From Piezodorus guildinii (taxonomy: Eukaryota; Arthropoda; Insecta; Hemiptera; Pentatomidae), in NCBI GenBank assembly GCA_023052935.1, contig CM041295.1, forward strand, positions 166,055,366-166,119,365: a stretch of DNA of 64,000 bases. Direction: 5' to 3'. This document shows, piece after piece, positions 1 through 13,143 of this stretch. Made by a program: the position numbers and the translations under genes. The notes beneath the pieces are model-generated. The model was not told the DNA's origin and made no database searches. It saw only the letters and a program-made list of their open reading frames with translations. The stretch's first letter is position 1. Each line of letters starts with the position of its first letter.

Positions 1-2190
1 ACTAACAGAGGACTATCAAGCGTACAGGGCACTCCGCAATCTTACTCAGGCAACAACCAGACAGGCAAAAACAAATTATTTTCACACAGCCTTCTCCTCT
101 ACTCCTGATTCCAAGTCAAAATGGCAACTCCTCCGCAAACTCTCACTCTGCAAACCATCTTCTTTACCAGTCTCTCAAGTCTCACCTGATGAATTAAATT
201 CTTACTTCTCATCCACCTCCTCTGATACTTCTACACTATCTCCTCCCGAGTTTTCAACAATCCCATCATTTAATCCTGATAATTTTTATTTTTCCGATAT
301 CTCACCAACTGACCTTATATCCTCTATTATGAAATCCCATACCAACTCCATAGGATTTGATGGAATACCTGTAAAGTTACTAAAATTATGCCTTCTCGAC
401 ATCCTACCAGTTCTTCTCTTCATATATAATTTATCCCTTCAAAATTCCGTATATCCTACTACTTAGATAGCAATAGTTCATCCTATAATAAAACCTCTAA
501 CCCTATATCCCTTAAAGACTATCGCCCAATTTCCATCCTATCTAACCTTTCCAAACCTTTAGAAAGAATAGTCCAGTCACAATTGTAACTTCCTCGAAAA
601 GTTCAAACTTCTTGATCCTCTCCAATCTGGTTTCCGACCCGGCTTTTCCACACAATCCGCCCTCCTCAAAATCACTAGTGACATACATACTGCCATAGAC
701 GAAAAGAAACTGACAGTACTAATACTTCTAGACTTCTCAAAAGCTTTTGACTCACTTGATCACTCTATCTTTTTTCCAAGCTACAGTCTCTATCCTTCTC
801 CAACAGCACTATACATTGGTTTAAATCATTTCTCTCTAATAGGACTCAAGCTGTAACCATTCTTAACCATCCTCTATCTTCCTTCCTTGGTCTCTCGGCA
901 GGTGTGGCCCAGGGTTCAAACATATCTCATCTCCTTTTTAATTCCTATATCAATGATCTTCCCGATTCCGTCCATCACTGCTCCCACCACTTATACGCTG
1001 ACGATTTCCAGATCTACTTATCCTTCTCTCCCTCCGAGTGTTTAGTAGCATTTGCCAATATTCAGGAAGACCTAGATAGAATCTGTGCCTGGGCAACCCT
1101 AAATAAATTAAGGCTAAATGCTATGAAAACTCAAGCCATTGTTATAGGTTCCAATTCCCACCTCAGATCCCATACTACATTTCCAACTCTAACCCTAAAT
1201 GACCACCCAATCACCTTCACTTCCTCTGTCAAAAACCTGGAGATTACCATTGACCAAACCCTCTCCTGGAAACCTCATATTGCCCAAATATCCCGTAGAA
1301 CAATAATTACCCTTAAATTTTTCCATCGCTTCCGCCATCTTCTTCCGCGATCCACCCGTAAGCTCCTTGTCTCCTCACTTATTTTCCCCCATTCTGACTA
1401 CTGCTGCGGGGTATATGGTGGACTCTCGATTGCGCTCGAGGACAGGCTTAAGCGAATTATGAACATAGTTTTAAGATTTGTCCTCGGCACACCGAAGAGG
1501 TCTCATGTGACCCATTTATACAGCGAATTAAAGTGGCTCCTTCCCTCTATCCGCAGACAATATTTCCTAGGATCATACCTTTACCAAACCATCCACTCCC
1601 AGCTACCTCCCTATATCCACAGTCTTCTGCAATTTAAATCGTCAATCCACTCCCTCGAAACAAGATCACGCCATTCCGACCTTTATATTCCTATCCATAG
1701 AACAAAAACTTTTGATCACTCCTTTCTTGTCCGCTCTACTACTCTCTGGAATTCCTTACTTACTCATATCCGCCATGCTTCATCTCTACCGTCATTCAAG
1801 TCTCAGTTGTTCCAGTACCTACTGTCATTCCAAACAGACGCTGAACTACAAGCCTGATATTTCAAATCGAATTTCAATTCATACAGAAAATTTATTATTT
1901 ATTGTTTATATTAAACTCAGTTAATGAATATGTTATTATGAACCAGTTTCAATGTTTTATTTTATTCAACGCTTTAATCTATAAGATGTTATGTATATTA
2001 CTCTTTTATTTTATTTACTCTTTTATGTACTTTAATCCACTTTTTTTTTTTCTGATACCATTGTAAATAAAAATTAATTATTATCCTTTGGTCTTTTGGC
2101 CAGACACATCGTATATCGTAATTTTACAAAGTAATTGTTCTTAAGGGACCCTGTCCCAGAATAATAAAAAATTTCTATTCTATTCTATAA
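1..2190 (+). mobile_element. CR1/Jockey-like LINE, 5' cut by window, decayed RT
   Basis: The reverse transcriptase of a non-LTR element runs through all three frames. RT pieces include DYRPISILSNLSKPLERI near 515-560, AGVAQGSNISHLLFNSYIND near 900-955 and the catalytic YADDFQIYLSF near 990-1025. A 317-codon open stretch (904-1857) covers the palm, thumb and connection. It ends in a 3' untranslated region with a GGGAC...GTCCC hairpin at 2145-2157 and a short (TTCTA)n tail. Stops and frameshifts show it is dead. Other copies of the family lie at 2195-3140, 20740-22865, 38012-39133 and 52262-53885. Confidence 0.85.
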
Positions 2191-2194
2191 TTTT

Positions 2195-3140
2195 CCCTTC
2201 CTTGCCATTTGGAAAAAAAACAATAGATCATACTATTAATAAAACTGCTAACCTTTCCAAACCTTTGAAAATAATAGTCCAGTCACCATTGTATAACTTC
2301 ATTGAAAATACCAAACTTCTTGATCCTTTTCAATCTGGTTTTCCACTCAAGCTCCTCTCCTCAAAATCACTAGCAACATAGATACCACCATGGACAAAAA
2401 GAAGCTGATAGTACTTTTCTCCAAACTACAATCTTTGTCCTTCTTGAACTATACTATTCGTTGGTTTCAATCTTTTTTTTTTTTGTTTTGTTTTTTTCAG
2501 ATAGGTCTCAAGCTGTCACTATTTCTAATCATCTCCTATTTTCCTTCCTTTTCCTTTCGGCAGGTGTGACCTATGGCTCAAGCATATCTCTTCTTCTTTT
2601 TTATTTCGAAATCACCAATTTAATCCATTACTGTTTCCTCCATGTACACACCAATATTCAGGAAGACCTGGCAAAAATCAGTGTTTGGGCAAACCTAAAT
2701 GAACTAAAGCTAATTGCTGTGAAAACAGGCCATTGTATAGTTTCCAATTCTTTCTCAAATCCATGCCACCTTTTCTAATCTTAAATGATCACTCTTTCAG
2801 TTCCTCTGTAAAAAATCTAAAAAATTACCATCGACCAAACCCTTTCCTGGAAACCCCATATTGCACACAAATTTTCCGAAGAACAATAAGTACTTTTAAA
2901 TTTTACCATCGCTCCCACCATCTTTTTCCAATATCCACATGTAAGCTCCTTATCATATCACTCAGTTTTACCCACTTCGACAATTGTTATTTGGTATATG
3001 GTGGTCTCTTGACTCTGCTTGAGTCTGAAATGATATACCGACACATTAAAAAATTCTGATATTTCAGACTTTGAATAAAAGCAAATTTATTATTTATTGT
3101 TCAAATTCATCTCAGTTAATCAATTAATTTATGTTTAGAT
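2195..3140 (+). mobile_element. Second, internally deleted copy of the same LINE family
   Basis: Stretches such as 'ctttccaaacctttgaaaataatagtccagtcacc' style text, FSAGVTYGSSISLLLFYFEI and FSSSVKNLKNYHRPNPFLETP parallel the upstream element. The YADD box and part of the palm are deleted, with a jump from INDL-like text to 'NIQEDLAKISVWANLNELKL'. The copy follows the tail of the first one almost directly. Confidence 0.7.
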
Positions 3141-3224
3141 TTGTTCAACATCTTTATTTGCCAGAAGTTATTTATAGCATTTCCAAGTCCAATTCAACCC
3201 TTTCCATTTATAATTCAACCTTCA

Positions 3225-4293
3225 GTTTTACCTGTCATGGCCGCTACTAATTTTCAACTTATGCATCGCTCCGTGATTCTCTCCTTACTAGCTCAAAGTC
3301 ACTGAATCATCAGCCTTCAATCTTTGTGAATGGTGAACTGTTAACCCATTTAGCAATCGTTAATACTGAGGTGAGTGCACTTATTTGACTAAAGCTAAAC
3401 TGAAAGTTGAAGCAGAACTGGATATTCCTCTCCAATTGGCCCTCCCTCCTAAAGCATTTCATCCTTTAGAAATCTCAAAAATAATCCGCAAGTTACCTTC
3501 CCGCAAATCTCCTGGACACTATTTAATCACTCCCAATATCCTAAAACAACTTCCCAGAAAAACCATCCTCTTTCTTACCGATTTTTACCATGCCATGCTT
3601 TGGACCACATATTTTTCTGAACCCTGGAAATTATCCATTGTTAAAATGATTCATAAGCCCAAAAAGCTGCTGGAGCTCCCTTCCTCTTACCGTCTTATAT
3701 CTCTTTTGCTCATTATAGGTAAAATCCTGGAAAGACTAATCCTTAAACAACTCCATACTATCCTAGAGACTTTTCAGATAATCCTGAACCGCCAGTTTGG
3801 ATTCCGCTCATCCCACTCAACCATCCAACAATGTCATCGTATGGTATATGTTGTCTCATCAGGATTGGAGCGTGGATTATACTGCACGCGAGCCTTCCTC
3901 GACTTAGAACAGACCTTTGACCGAGTCTGGAAACTTTGCTTTACAAACTCGGCAAATTCCTTCTTCCTACATTTTACCTCATTATCCAATCCTAACTCTC
4001 TGAAAGATCCTTCATAATAAAACATAATAGTGCCTATTCATCCCTTTTTACTCAGTCTGCTGGAGTCCCTCAAGGTAGTATCCTAGGACCCATCCTTTAC
4101 ACAGTCTATACAGCTGATATCCCAACCCATCCTAACACCTTCCTTTCTACCTGTGCTGATGACACTTGTGTTTTATCAGTAAATAGCGATCCTACTATTG
4201 CCTCTCAAACTCTTCAATCCCACATCTGAGACCTTGAGGTATGGTGTCAGAATTGGAGAATTAAAATCAATTCCAACAAATTACCTATTGGAA
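3225..4293 (+). mobile_element. Jockey LINE remnant: 5' UTR fused to RT
   Basis: About 160 bp at 3237-3390 match the 5' UTR of the Jockey copy that begins near 46823 (ATGGCCGCTAC..., GAGGTGAGTGCACTTATTT). Directly after it comes RT sequence equal to that copy's position 50209 onward (EAELDIPLQL, then FGFRSSHSTIQQCHRMVY, then QTFDRVW). ORF1, the endonuclease and the start of RT, about 3.2 kb, are missing. The SADDTCVL-type box appears near 4150. The copy breaks off at 4293. Confidence 0.8.
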
Positions 4294-4937
4294 AAGGTTA
4301 ATAAATACCAGTACTTGGGAATAATCTTCAGCAGATGAAAAGGAGAAGGATCGACCAGGAGGTTTCATCAGAATCAAGAAAGCCAATGGTGTGTTCTACT
4401 CCATCTGCACAACAATATTAGGGAAACAGGATATCAAGAAGGAAACAAAAATAGCATTATTTAAAACAGTATTTTTGCCTGTTCTTTTGTATGGTGCAGA
4501 GGTGGACGATCCTTGACAAGCAAGCAAGCAAAGTAACGGCTACAGAAATGAGATACCTCTGTACCCTGGAGAGTTCTGGGTAAAACGCGCAGAGACTGAT
4601 AAAGGAATGACAGAATAAGGGAGGTATTAAGGGTAAGGCCTGTTAAACAAGTTATAGCGGAGTGCCAACTAAAGCGGTTTGGTCATGTGTACCGGATAGG
4701 CGATGATCGAAAAGCTAAATGGTTCCTGAAGCTAAACTAGAAGGTAGGCGACCTAGACTGGTAGGTAGGACCTAGGTAGGCAGGCCCAGGCTGATGTACT
4801 ATGGCTACATAGGTGAGCCAGAGGCAGCAGGACATGAGAAGGAAGGCCAGTGATGGGATCAGTGAAAGAGATGGGCCGAGGCTGTTCCTCGATGCTGATC
4901 GCACTAACGAGGTGGGTGGCGAAAGAAGAATATCTAC
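4294..4937 (+). mobile_element. LINE RT C-terminal fragment (RTE/R4-like family)
   Basis: Conceptual translation gives NKYQYLGIIFS, SSRIKKANGVFYSI, FLPVLLYGAE, then RPVKQVIAECQLKRFGHVYR. This is the usual end of an endonuclease/reverse-transcriptase LINE (YLGS...SRI...LLYGAETW...LRWFGHVxR). Several stops and shifts are present. It sits between two Jockey pieces and abuts both. Confidence 0.65.
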
Positions 4938-6258
4938 TATGCCACACTCCGTTTCACCTATTTTTCCTAACATTTGGAAACTGTCTTTAATTAAAATGAT
5001 TCCTTGCCACATGAAAACCCACCCACTTACCGTCGTACATCCCTTTTGCCCATTATGGTCAAAATTCTCGAAAAACTTCTCCTAAAACTTTTATACCCAA
5101 TCCTAGATTTAAATCACGAGATTCCTGACCACCAGTTTGGATTTCATTCATCCCATTTAACTATTCAGCAGTGTCATCGCGTGGTGGATTTTGTATCCTC
5201 CACATTGGAGTGTGGAATGTACTGCACTAGAGCCTTTCTCAACGTAGAACATGCTTTTAATAGAGTTTGGAATCCAGGACTGTTTTTTACAATATCCATC
5301 AATTCTTCTCCCCGACATATGTTTCCTAGAAATCCGTTTTTATCTTGCAGATAAAACCCTTAAGGTTAATCATAATCTCTCTTACACATCAGTATTCACT
5401 CAGTCAGCCGGTGTTCCTCAATGTAGTTTCCTTGGTCCAATCCTCTACAATGGTGTATACAGCTGATATTCCTGTCCATCCTACTACTTACGCTGATGAC
5501 ACATGTGTGTTATCTGTAGAAAACGATCCTGTTGCTGCATCTCAAATCCTACAGAACCATATATCTGCTATTGAAAGATGGTGTCAAAAGTGGAAAATTA
5601 AAATAAAATCCAACAAATCACCTTTATCCTTCGTCGTAAACCTATGGCATCCTGCCCTACAGTGTCCTTTAATAATATTCATCTTGTCCCAGTTGAACAA
5701 ATACGCTATCTAGGACTCCTACCTGACAAAGGTCTAACATGCAATCCGCACACAAGACTGAAACTACTACTCGCTTAATTCAACGCTTACTGGACAGACG
5801 CTCTAACCTTCCACTTATCTACAAAAAGCTCATCTATGTCACCATCATAAGGCCTATCTGGACTTACGATGTTGAGCTTTGGGGCTCTACTAAACTATCA
5901 AATTTTACCCTTATTCAATCCTTACAATCCAAAATCCTCAACGCTCCTTACTTTGTCACGAACAAACTCCTAATATCCCATTTGTTGCTGGTTTGGCCCG
6001 AACCAGGTATCACTCCTTCCATGACAAACTCCACTCCTACTCCACTCCCACTCCAACCCACTAGTTTCAATCCTTGCTTCCTCTTCCATTTCTGACCATC
6101 CTCTGAGGCTTCTGAAAAGAAGATGGCCTCGAGACCTTCTGGTTTAGATTACCTAGAGGAGTGCTGCCAATGGGCATTTTATCTTCATGTATTTTACCTG
6201 ACAGCTAACTTACTTAATGTATTAACTAAGACATTTGTAAATCTCATTAAATAACAAT
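4938..6258 (+). mobile_element. Jockey LINE, 5'-truncated, decayed
   Basis: RT text YPILDLNHEIPDHQFGFHSS, then QQCHRVVDFVSSTLECGMYC, TYADDTCVLS and ELWGSTKLSN follows the same order as the Jockey copy at 50500-51630, with frameshifts near 5350 and 5715. The 3' end is an A tract at 6258-6274 behind 'tttgtaaatctcatt', the same end as the copy at 51740. Confidence 0.8.
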
Positions 6259-6329
6259 AAAAAAAAAAAAAAATCAACCATTCCCATTTCAAATTAAACC
6301 TTCTCCAAATTAAATTCATTCTTTTCCAT

Positions 6330-6900
6330 TTCAAATTCAACCTTTAATCCATGACTAGTCCAACATATTTGATGTCATTAGGCTAGCTGTATTTTGGAGA
6401 TAGAATGAGGTATTTTCTTTGGAAATATTTTTTTTTTAGTTTCATATTTGTTCATTGTGATTTTCCATTCATCATAAAATCTCTTATTTTTTTTTTATAT
6501 TTGGTGGTCAGTCTATTAGTAATTGTGTCCAATCTGTAACTAATAAAGTAGGTCTTAAAGTATGAAATGTCGTCTGCGAATAGTGATTTGAATACTTTAT
6601 GTGTGCTGGGCATCTCTTTAATATAAATATTGTATAGCATTGGCGATAGAAACCCACCTTGAAGAAGTCTGGCTTGAAGTGTACATACCAAGTAGTACTG
6701 GCCATCAACAACTACTTGCATTATTCCGTTACAATTTTATTAAGACTATTATGTGCAGTGGAAAGTTGTAAGCAATCAGCTTATACACAAGCCCAGTTAT
6801 GCCAGATACTGTCGAAAGCTCTTTGGACATCTAGTTATTACTACCATCTAGTTATTACCATCCCTGTGTGTTATTAAATCTATCCATAATTCGGAAAGTC
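6330..6900 (-). mobile_element. Jockey-like RT fragment, minus strand
   Basis: Reading the minus strand gives 'AFDSIWHNWACVYKL', then LLQGGFLSPMLYNIYIKEMP, then SLFADDISYF, and further down IKYVGLVMD. These are the RT blocks AFDxVWHxGL, PQGxxLSPxLYNIY, LFADDT and VKYLGLxLD of Jockey-type LINEs, in order and in shifting frames. No ends were identified. Confidence 0.65.
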
Positions 6901-8186
6901 AGGCTCTCATCCAATCCAATCCCCAATGTCGGCAATTGTCTTAAATATATCGGTAATATTCTGTCATGGCCTGGAGTTTTTTAAGTGTACTATATTTTAT
7001 AAAGTTAATGTACCAAACTTTATTAAATTTTGAGGAGTATCTACGATTTATTCTAGTTTTTTTTTTCTTAACTTTGTGATTAATTCTGATATACAATAAG
7101 ACAATTTTTAAGTTGGACACACAAACATTTTTTATTCTTTTCTTTTTTTTTTTTTTTTTTTTTTTTTTATGTAAGTGTATGGATAAATCTAAAAAAATCT
7201 TCAGATGATCTGGACCACAGTCCAAAACAGAGTGACATACTCGATGAAATTAATTTGAACATGGCTGGACAGAATGTGAATTTGAGGCCTTGGGGGTTGA
7301 GTAATTCAAGTCGTTGTCTTAGCGACCTTAAAACACAGATGCCAGTGGGTGTCTGGCCTGGGCAGTCTGAAATTTATTTTCAGGTGGTTCCGTGCAATAA
7401 ATCTCAATCTTCCCTCTCTGGTTAAAATAAGTAACTTACATGTAAGCTAATCCATCCCATTTGCTAGATTTTAATGGGGGAAAAAAGACCCTGAAGCAAC
7501 CATATCAACACTAATAATTGAGCAAGGTTATGGTCAACTTCTCATGTTTCCATCTTCCAGTAGTTATCCCAGCATCTGTCGTCTTTTAAGAGTAGATCTT
7601 TTATCTTTCTACTACTCAGTTTATTACTCCTCTCATTTTCGTATGTAAGTTTTATTGTGTGCATGAACTATACATTTTTTGCTGCTCTTTGATAGTAATA
7701 TGTTCTGATCATATAGATCAGTTACAGTATAAGCATAGATTCTTACTCCACCACCTCCACTATCTATCTTTGGTAAATAGAAGAATAAAATTATAAATAC
7801 TAGCATAGACTGAGAACTGCCTTTTATTACATTTTAATAAATACATTAGGTAGCTTGTTTATAAATAGGAATGGTATTAGGCCTAATACAGTCACACTCG
7901 TGATTTTATGTTGCATTATTGTACATATACATGCATTACTTATACACATACACGTGTTTTTATTTTGTTGTTCCCCTTAGAAAATATGTATACTGAGGGA
8001 ATAAATCAAAATTTCACGATTTTCAAGTACTCAATTTATATTATTTTATGTTTCCATTCCATTTAAATTATTTATTATTCAAGAGGAACTAATGGCTCCA
8101 GAATAAAATGTACATTTAATTTTATTTCTATATTGGATATTTAACAATTATATTAATATTAATACTGAAACTTCACAGATAATTAC
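6900..8186. other. Intronic spacer without recognised genes
   Basis: AT-rich sequence with a 30-nt T tract at 7142-7169. A somewhat less AT-rich block at 7190-7460 looks like an old repeat, but I could not name it. No dynein exon was recognised although the next one would be expected downstream of 8187. Confidence 0.4.
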
Positions 8187-8395
8187 CACATTGTTATGAT
8201 GATTCTGAGATTCTTTAAAACTTCGAATTTGCAGTGAGAATAAATAATAGGCTTTAGAAGTGGCAAATTCAACTCTTCTACAATTTTCTTATTATGCTGC
8301 ATTAATAACTTGATTTCTGCATAGTTAAAAATATTAGGAACTTCACCAGTGCTCATTAGGAAGCATATGTCTTCTAACCATACATCGTTTAAAAT
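8187..8395 (-). CDS. Dynein heavy chain exon j (AAA4, C-terminal part)
   Basis: 69 codons plus TG, acceptor AAAG/ATTAG-type at 8396-8397, GTAATT donor. ILNDVWLEDICFLMSTGEVP matches the dynein block xxDExFLEDINxhLxSGEVPNLF. The exon ends KNLRIIITM, equal to NLHIVLCM in the family. The next expected exon (SPxGxxFRxRxRxFPxLVN) was not found to the left, so it probably lies outside the window. Confidence 0.93.
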
Positions 8396-9385
8396 CTAAA
8401 ATCAAAATATTAATTCTATTCAATATGAATAAATAATACACATCTATATGATCTAATCAACTTACTGCTGAATTTTAATGAAATATTTATATAAAGCTAA
8501 AACCTTTACTTGATTCAACAAAAACTTACTAGTTCTTCAGGAAGGAGGAAAGCAGTCAACTTGTGGTAAGCCCCAGCATATATGCAAGCCGTCTTTAAAT
8601 CTTTATGCCAATCTTTTGTAGTATATTCATTTCTTCGGCCTAATTCACAGAGGTCAAGGCCTGCCAAGTATGCCGATAGTCGAGATAGAGTTTGACGTCC
8701 TATAAGTGAGTTATGAGATAATTAAATTAATTCACTGTAATGATTAATCAAGTTTCACATTAAATACTTCACTATAGCTTAGATCATTCAACTATATCTA
8801 ATAGCAGTATATCTAGACATTGAAATGAAATCATGGCTGTTGTGTCTTTATAAATTATGATAAAGATACAACAGCCACATTGGAGTATTTTTTTTTTTTT
8901 AAATCACGCTCCTTGTAGTGAAATAAATATTGAGATATGTCAAAATCTATTAAAATTAAAGGATGGGGAAAAAAGGAAAATTTATTACTGAATATAGTGG
9001 GAGGCAGTATACAGGGTGTCTCATAAATGTGTAGTCATGTTGTGGGAGCTAATCATAATAATAGCTAATCATAAGCTAATAATAATCCATAGTCGGATTC
9101 TCAAAATTTTGACCAAACAAAAATAAGTTGACAGTTACTGATAAGATCTTCAAACCAGAACAAACACATTTTGTACAGAAAGACTTGGATGAAGAGAATC
9201 TTTATAAAATACTTGATGGCAGAAAAAGTGAGTTTAAGATTGACCTAGAGCTGAATTCCCAGATTGTTTGTTTTGATGTTAACACTGGGTGTCATAGAGG
9301 CAGTATTGTTCCTAAAAAAATATTTCATTAAAAATTCCCTCATGTTAAGCCGATTCCATGTAAAAAGACTTTTATATCATATCTC

Positions 9386-9422
<37 letters not shown>

Positions 9423-12400
9423 TTAACCGTTTATATATATATATATTTAACCGTTTATATATATATATTTTTAACCTATATATATATTTAAAGATTTTAT
9501 ATATATTATATATATATATATTATATTTTAATACATTAAATGTTTTTATTATATAATATATTATTTAACGAAATATATAACTATTATTATTTTATTTAAA
9601 AGACTATATTTTTTTTATATCATATCTATAATATGTAAATATATTTTACCGTCTACATAATGTTTTTATTTGAAAATTTATTTCAGTCACCATATATAGT
9701 TTAGACATTTATTTATTTATTTTAAAAGATATTATATTGTTTTTCACTCTTAAAAGTCACAATGTGAGTTCGTTGTTTGGATATTTTTATTGTACTCATT
9801 TTCTTACTGTTATATTCAATTTAATTTTTTCATCTTTATAATCATTATTATATTTTCTCTGCCTGTATTTTATGTTATCCTGAAACTTTTGATAACTTAT
9901 TTTTCCTTTAAAATTATCAATTTGCTCTTGCATACTTATTACCCTGGTACACATACTCTTTTGTATACTATTTTATATCCTTCACTCACTCAATTCTCTA
10001 CAGTCCATACAGACCTGGCCTCTGTCAGCAATTTATTCCACTCGCTTATCAACAGTAAACCTATCATCGGAATCCATTATCCGTGGTTATTAGACTGCCG
10101 CGGTACATGAATTCTTCACAGCTCTGTATTTGGTATTCTCCTAGATGGATTTTCTGCCGTTCCCTATGCCTTTTTGTGGTCTGCATGTACTAAGTTTTCT
10201 GCACATTTATTTCGAGCCCTAGTTTGTTCGTAGCTCCCAGGAACTCTTCCAGTGCTCCTGATAAGGCTGCTTTGTGAGGTTGTTGCAGTGTGCTGTATTA
10301 GTGTACTGTACTGTTATGTTCTGTTGTGCATGATATACTGAAGGGATCTTGGTGTTTTTACTCACCATAGGGGTTCCCCCTTCCCTGAGAAGGGTATCAA
10401 GGTACAAGATTTGTAAAATTTTAATATTATTTTTAAAAAACCTATCATTAAGATAAAAGTTATTTCATTAATTTATCAAAACAGTAAAAAAAAGTTAATT
10501 TATATAAACTTCTTTTCCTCGCGCGGATCTCATTACCGCGTATGGGGAGCGTCCCACGGGTGGCGGATGTGGGGATGGTCGGTGGAATTTCCTCGGAAGC
10601 TCCTCCCGGCTAAGTCCGATGGAATCGCTGACCAACAATGAGAGCGGTGTGACGTAGGTTCGAACGCCCTACTCACATATTTTAGTTCACAAAATACCAC
10701 CAACAGTCATGGATTCCTCTGAGGTAAAACGCTCATTATCCGGAGGTAAACTAGTTCCCCGTTCGGTTCTCCAGGTGGGGACTGCTTTAGGGGAATCATG
10801 GCGGAAGATGAAAATTATAGATCTAACAATAGGAACGTGGAACGTTAGAAGTTTAAATACGGCAGGTGGGTTAAAGTCGGTCGCGAATGTAGCTAAGGGT
10901 ACCATTTAGATATCGTTGCATTACAAGAGGTTCGCTGGCCAGGGGAGGGTTCGTTAACAGAAGGAAAGTATACTATTTGGTACGGGGGGAGTGTTAATTA
11001 TTGTTTAGGTACCGGGTTTCTGATTAGGAATAGATTTCTTTCCGCATTACGGGACGTATAGTTCTTTAGTGAAAGAATATCGGTTGCTATATTTCAAGGG
11101 CGTTGGTTTAAAATCGCGTTTATAAACATTCATTCTCCCACCGAAGACAGGGATGATGACGTAAAATCTTCAGACGAGGAACACGAATATGTAAACAAAT
11201 TATGGGAAGGGATCAGAGATAATATTAAAGAGGTCGGTAATTTATGTCTTGGGAAAATCGAAAAAAAAAAAGAACAAACCTTGGTTCGACAGGGATTGTC
11301 AAAATATGTGCGAAAAAAGAAAAACCGCTAAACTGAATTTCTTAAATAATCCAAGCGATAATAATGTGGCTTACTTTCGGTTAGTAAAGAATGAAACTTC
11401 AAAATTCTTAAAAAATAAGAAAAGAAAATATCTTAAAGGCAAAATAATAGAAATAGAAAAACACAGAAACGAAAATAACGTTAGAGAGATGTACAAAGGT
11501 ATAAACAAATCGCGTAAAATATTTGAACCGCTATTGAATGCGGTTAAATATGCAAATAACAATATAATTGCGGATTTTTCTGAGATATTAAATAAATTTA
11601 AACAACACTTTGACGGCATATTAACTTCGGAAAATAATAATCTCAATCTAATAACAATCTCCTCTCTCTGAATATCAGAGCGCTGAACCATAGTTAGACG
11701 CACCGAATAAAGAGGAAGTCGAAATGGCGATAGAAAAATTAAAACGTTATAAGGCTGCAGGAAATGATAATATCACGAGTGAATTAATCAAAGCGTGCGG
11801 AGAAGCGGGCGTTTCCTAAATACATTTTTTAGTTAAAAAGATCTGGAAAAATGAAAAAATGCCCGAAGAATGGAAAGAATCAATACTTATTCCGATTCAC
11901 AAAAAAGGACCGAGGTCGGAATGTAACAACAATCGTGGGATCTCTCTTCTCCCAGTATGCTATAAAATATTCTCGTCAATTCTAACTAGCCGAATCACGG
12001 AATACGCTGAGGAAATCATAATTACTCTGAGAGATTTGAGGTGCGATCGGGTTTGAAACAGGGTGACTCCCTTTCACCCGTGTTATTCAACATAACTTTA
12101 GAATATGTCATAGAATAGGTGATGTGTACCGAGAAAGGTTTAAATGTGGGTGACAAGATTCCGGTTTTGGGGTATGCCGATGATTTAGTACTGGTAGGTG
12201 AAGACACGGAAACCATACAACTAAATACAAGTGTGTTTATAAAAACCGGTAAAGAAATAGGACTCAAATTAAATACCGATAAGACGAAATATATGATTAG
12301 TAACAGAAACGATGGCGATCGTGGTGATATTGATGTATCAGGGCATACTTTTGGACTCGTAGAGAAATTTAAGTATTTGGGCTCAGTGATAACAAGAAAA

Positions 12401-13047
12401 AATGAAATCCAGGAAGAAATAAAGTCCCGGTTAAAGGTGGGAAATGCGTGTTATTATTCAGTTGCTAAGTTGCTTAGTTCGCGGCTTCTATCTAAAAAGG
12501 TAAAGGTTAGATTTTGTAAAGCTATTATTCTTCCGACGGTCTTTTACTGATGTGAAACTTGGCCGCTTACTTTGAAGGATGAACAACGGCTTAAGGTTTT
12601 CGAAAATAAAGTACTGCGTAAAATATTTGGTCCGAAGAGAGATGAGGTCACCGAGGAGTTTAGAAGGTTGCACAACGCGGAATTGCGGAACTTGTATCCT
12701 GTGAATATAATTGAGTTGATAGCATCGCGGAGACTCAAATGGGCGAGTAAAGTTGATGGAATCGATGAGGAACGGATTCCGAGAAAGTTGGTATTTGCTG
12801 ATCCGACTGGTAGGCGTCCGAAAGGCAGGCCGAAGCGTTGATGGGAGAATTGCATTAAGGCTGATCTCGGGGGCTTGGGTTTGAACGGTGAACATTGTAC
12901 GAGTCTGTGTACAGAATTTGGTGGTATCGGCATCGAACCTTCGGGTTCGCTAAGCCTATTATTATTATTATTATTATAAACTTCTTTTTAATAACATTTT
13001 TAAAATCTATATTATTTTATATAAAATATATATATTAATAATACATA

Positions 13048-13143
<96 letters not shown>

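Noticed and set aside
6941..7225. Minus-strand ORF with a poly-Lys run
   Set aside because: The Lys run is a translated T tract; no homology or exon signals.
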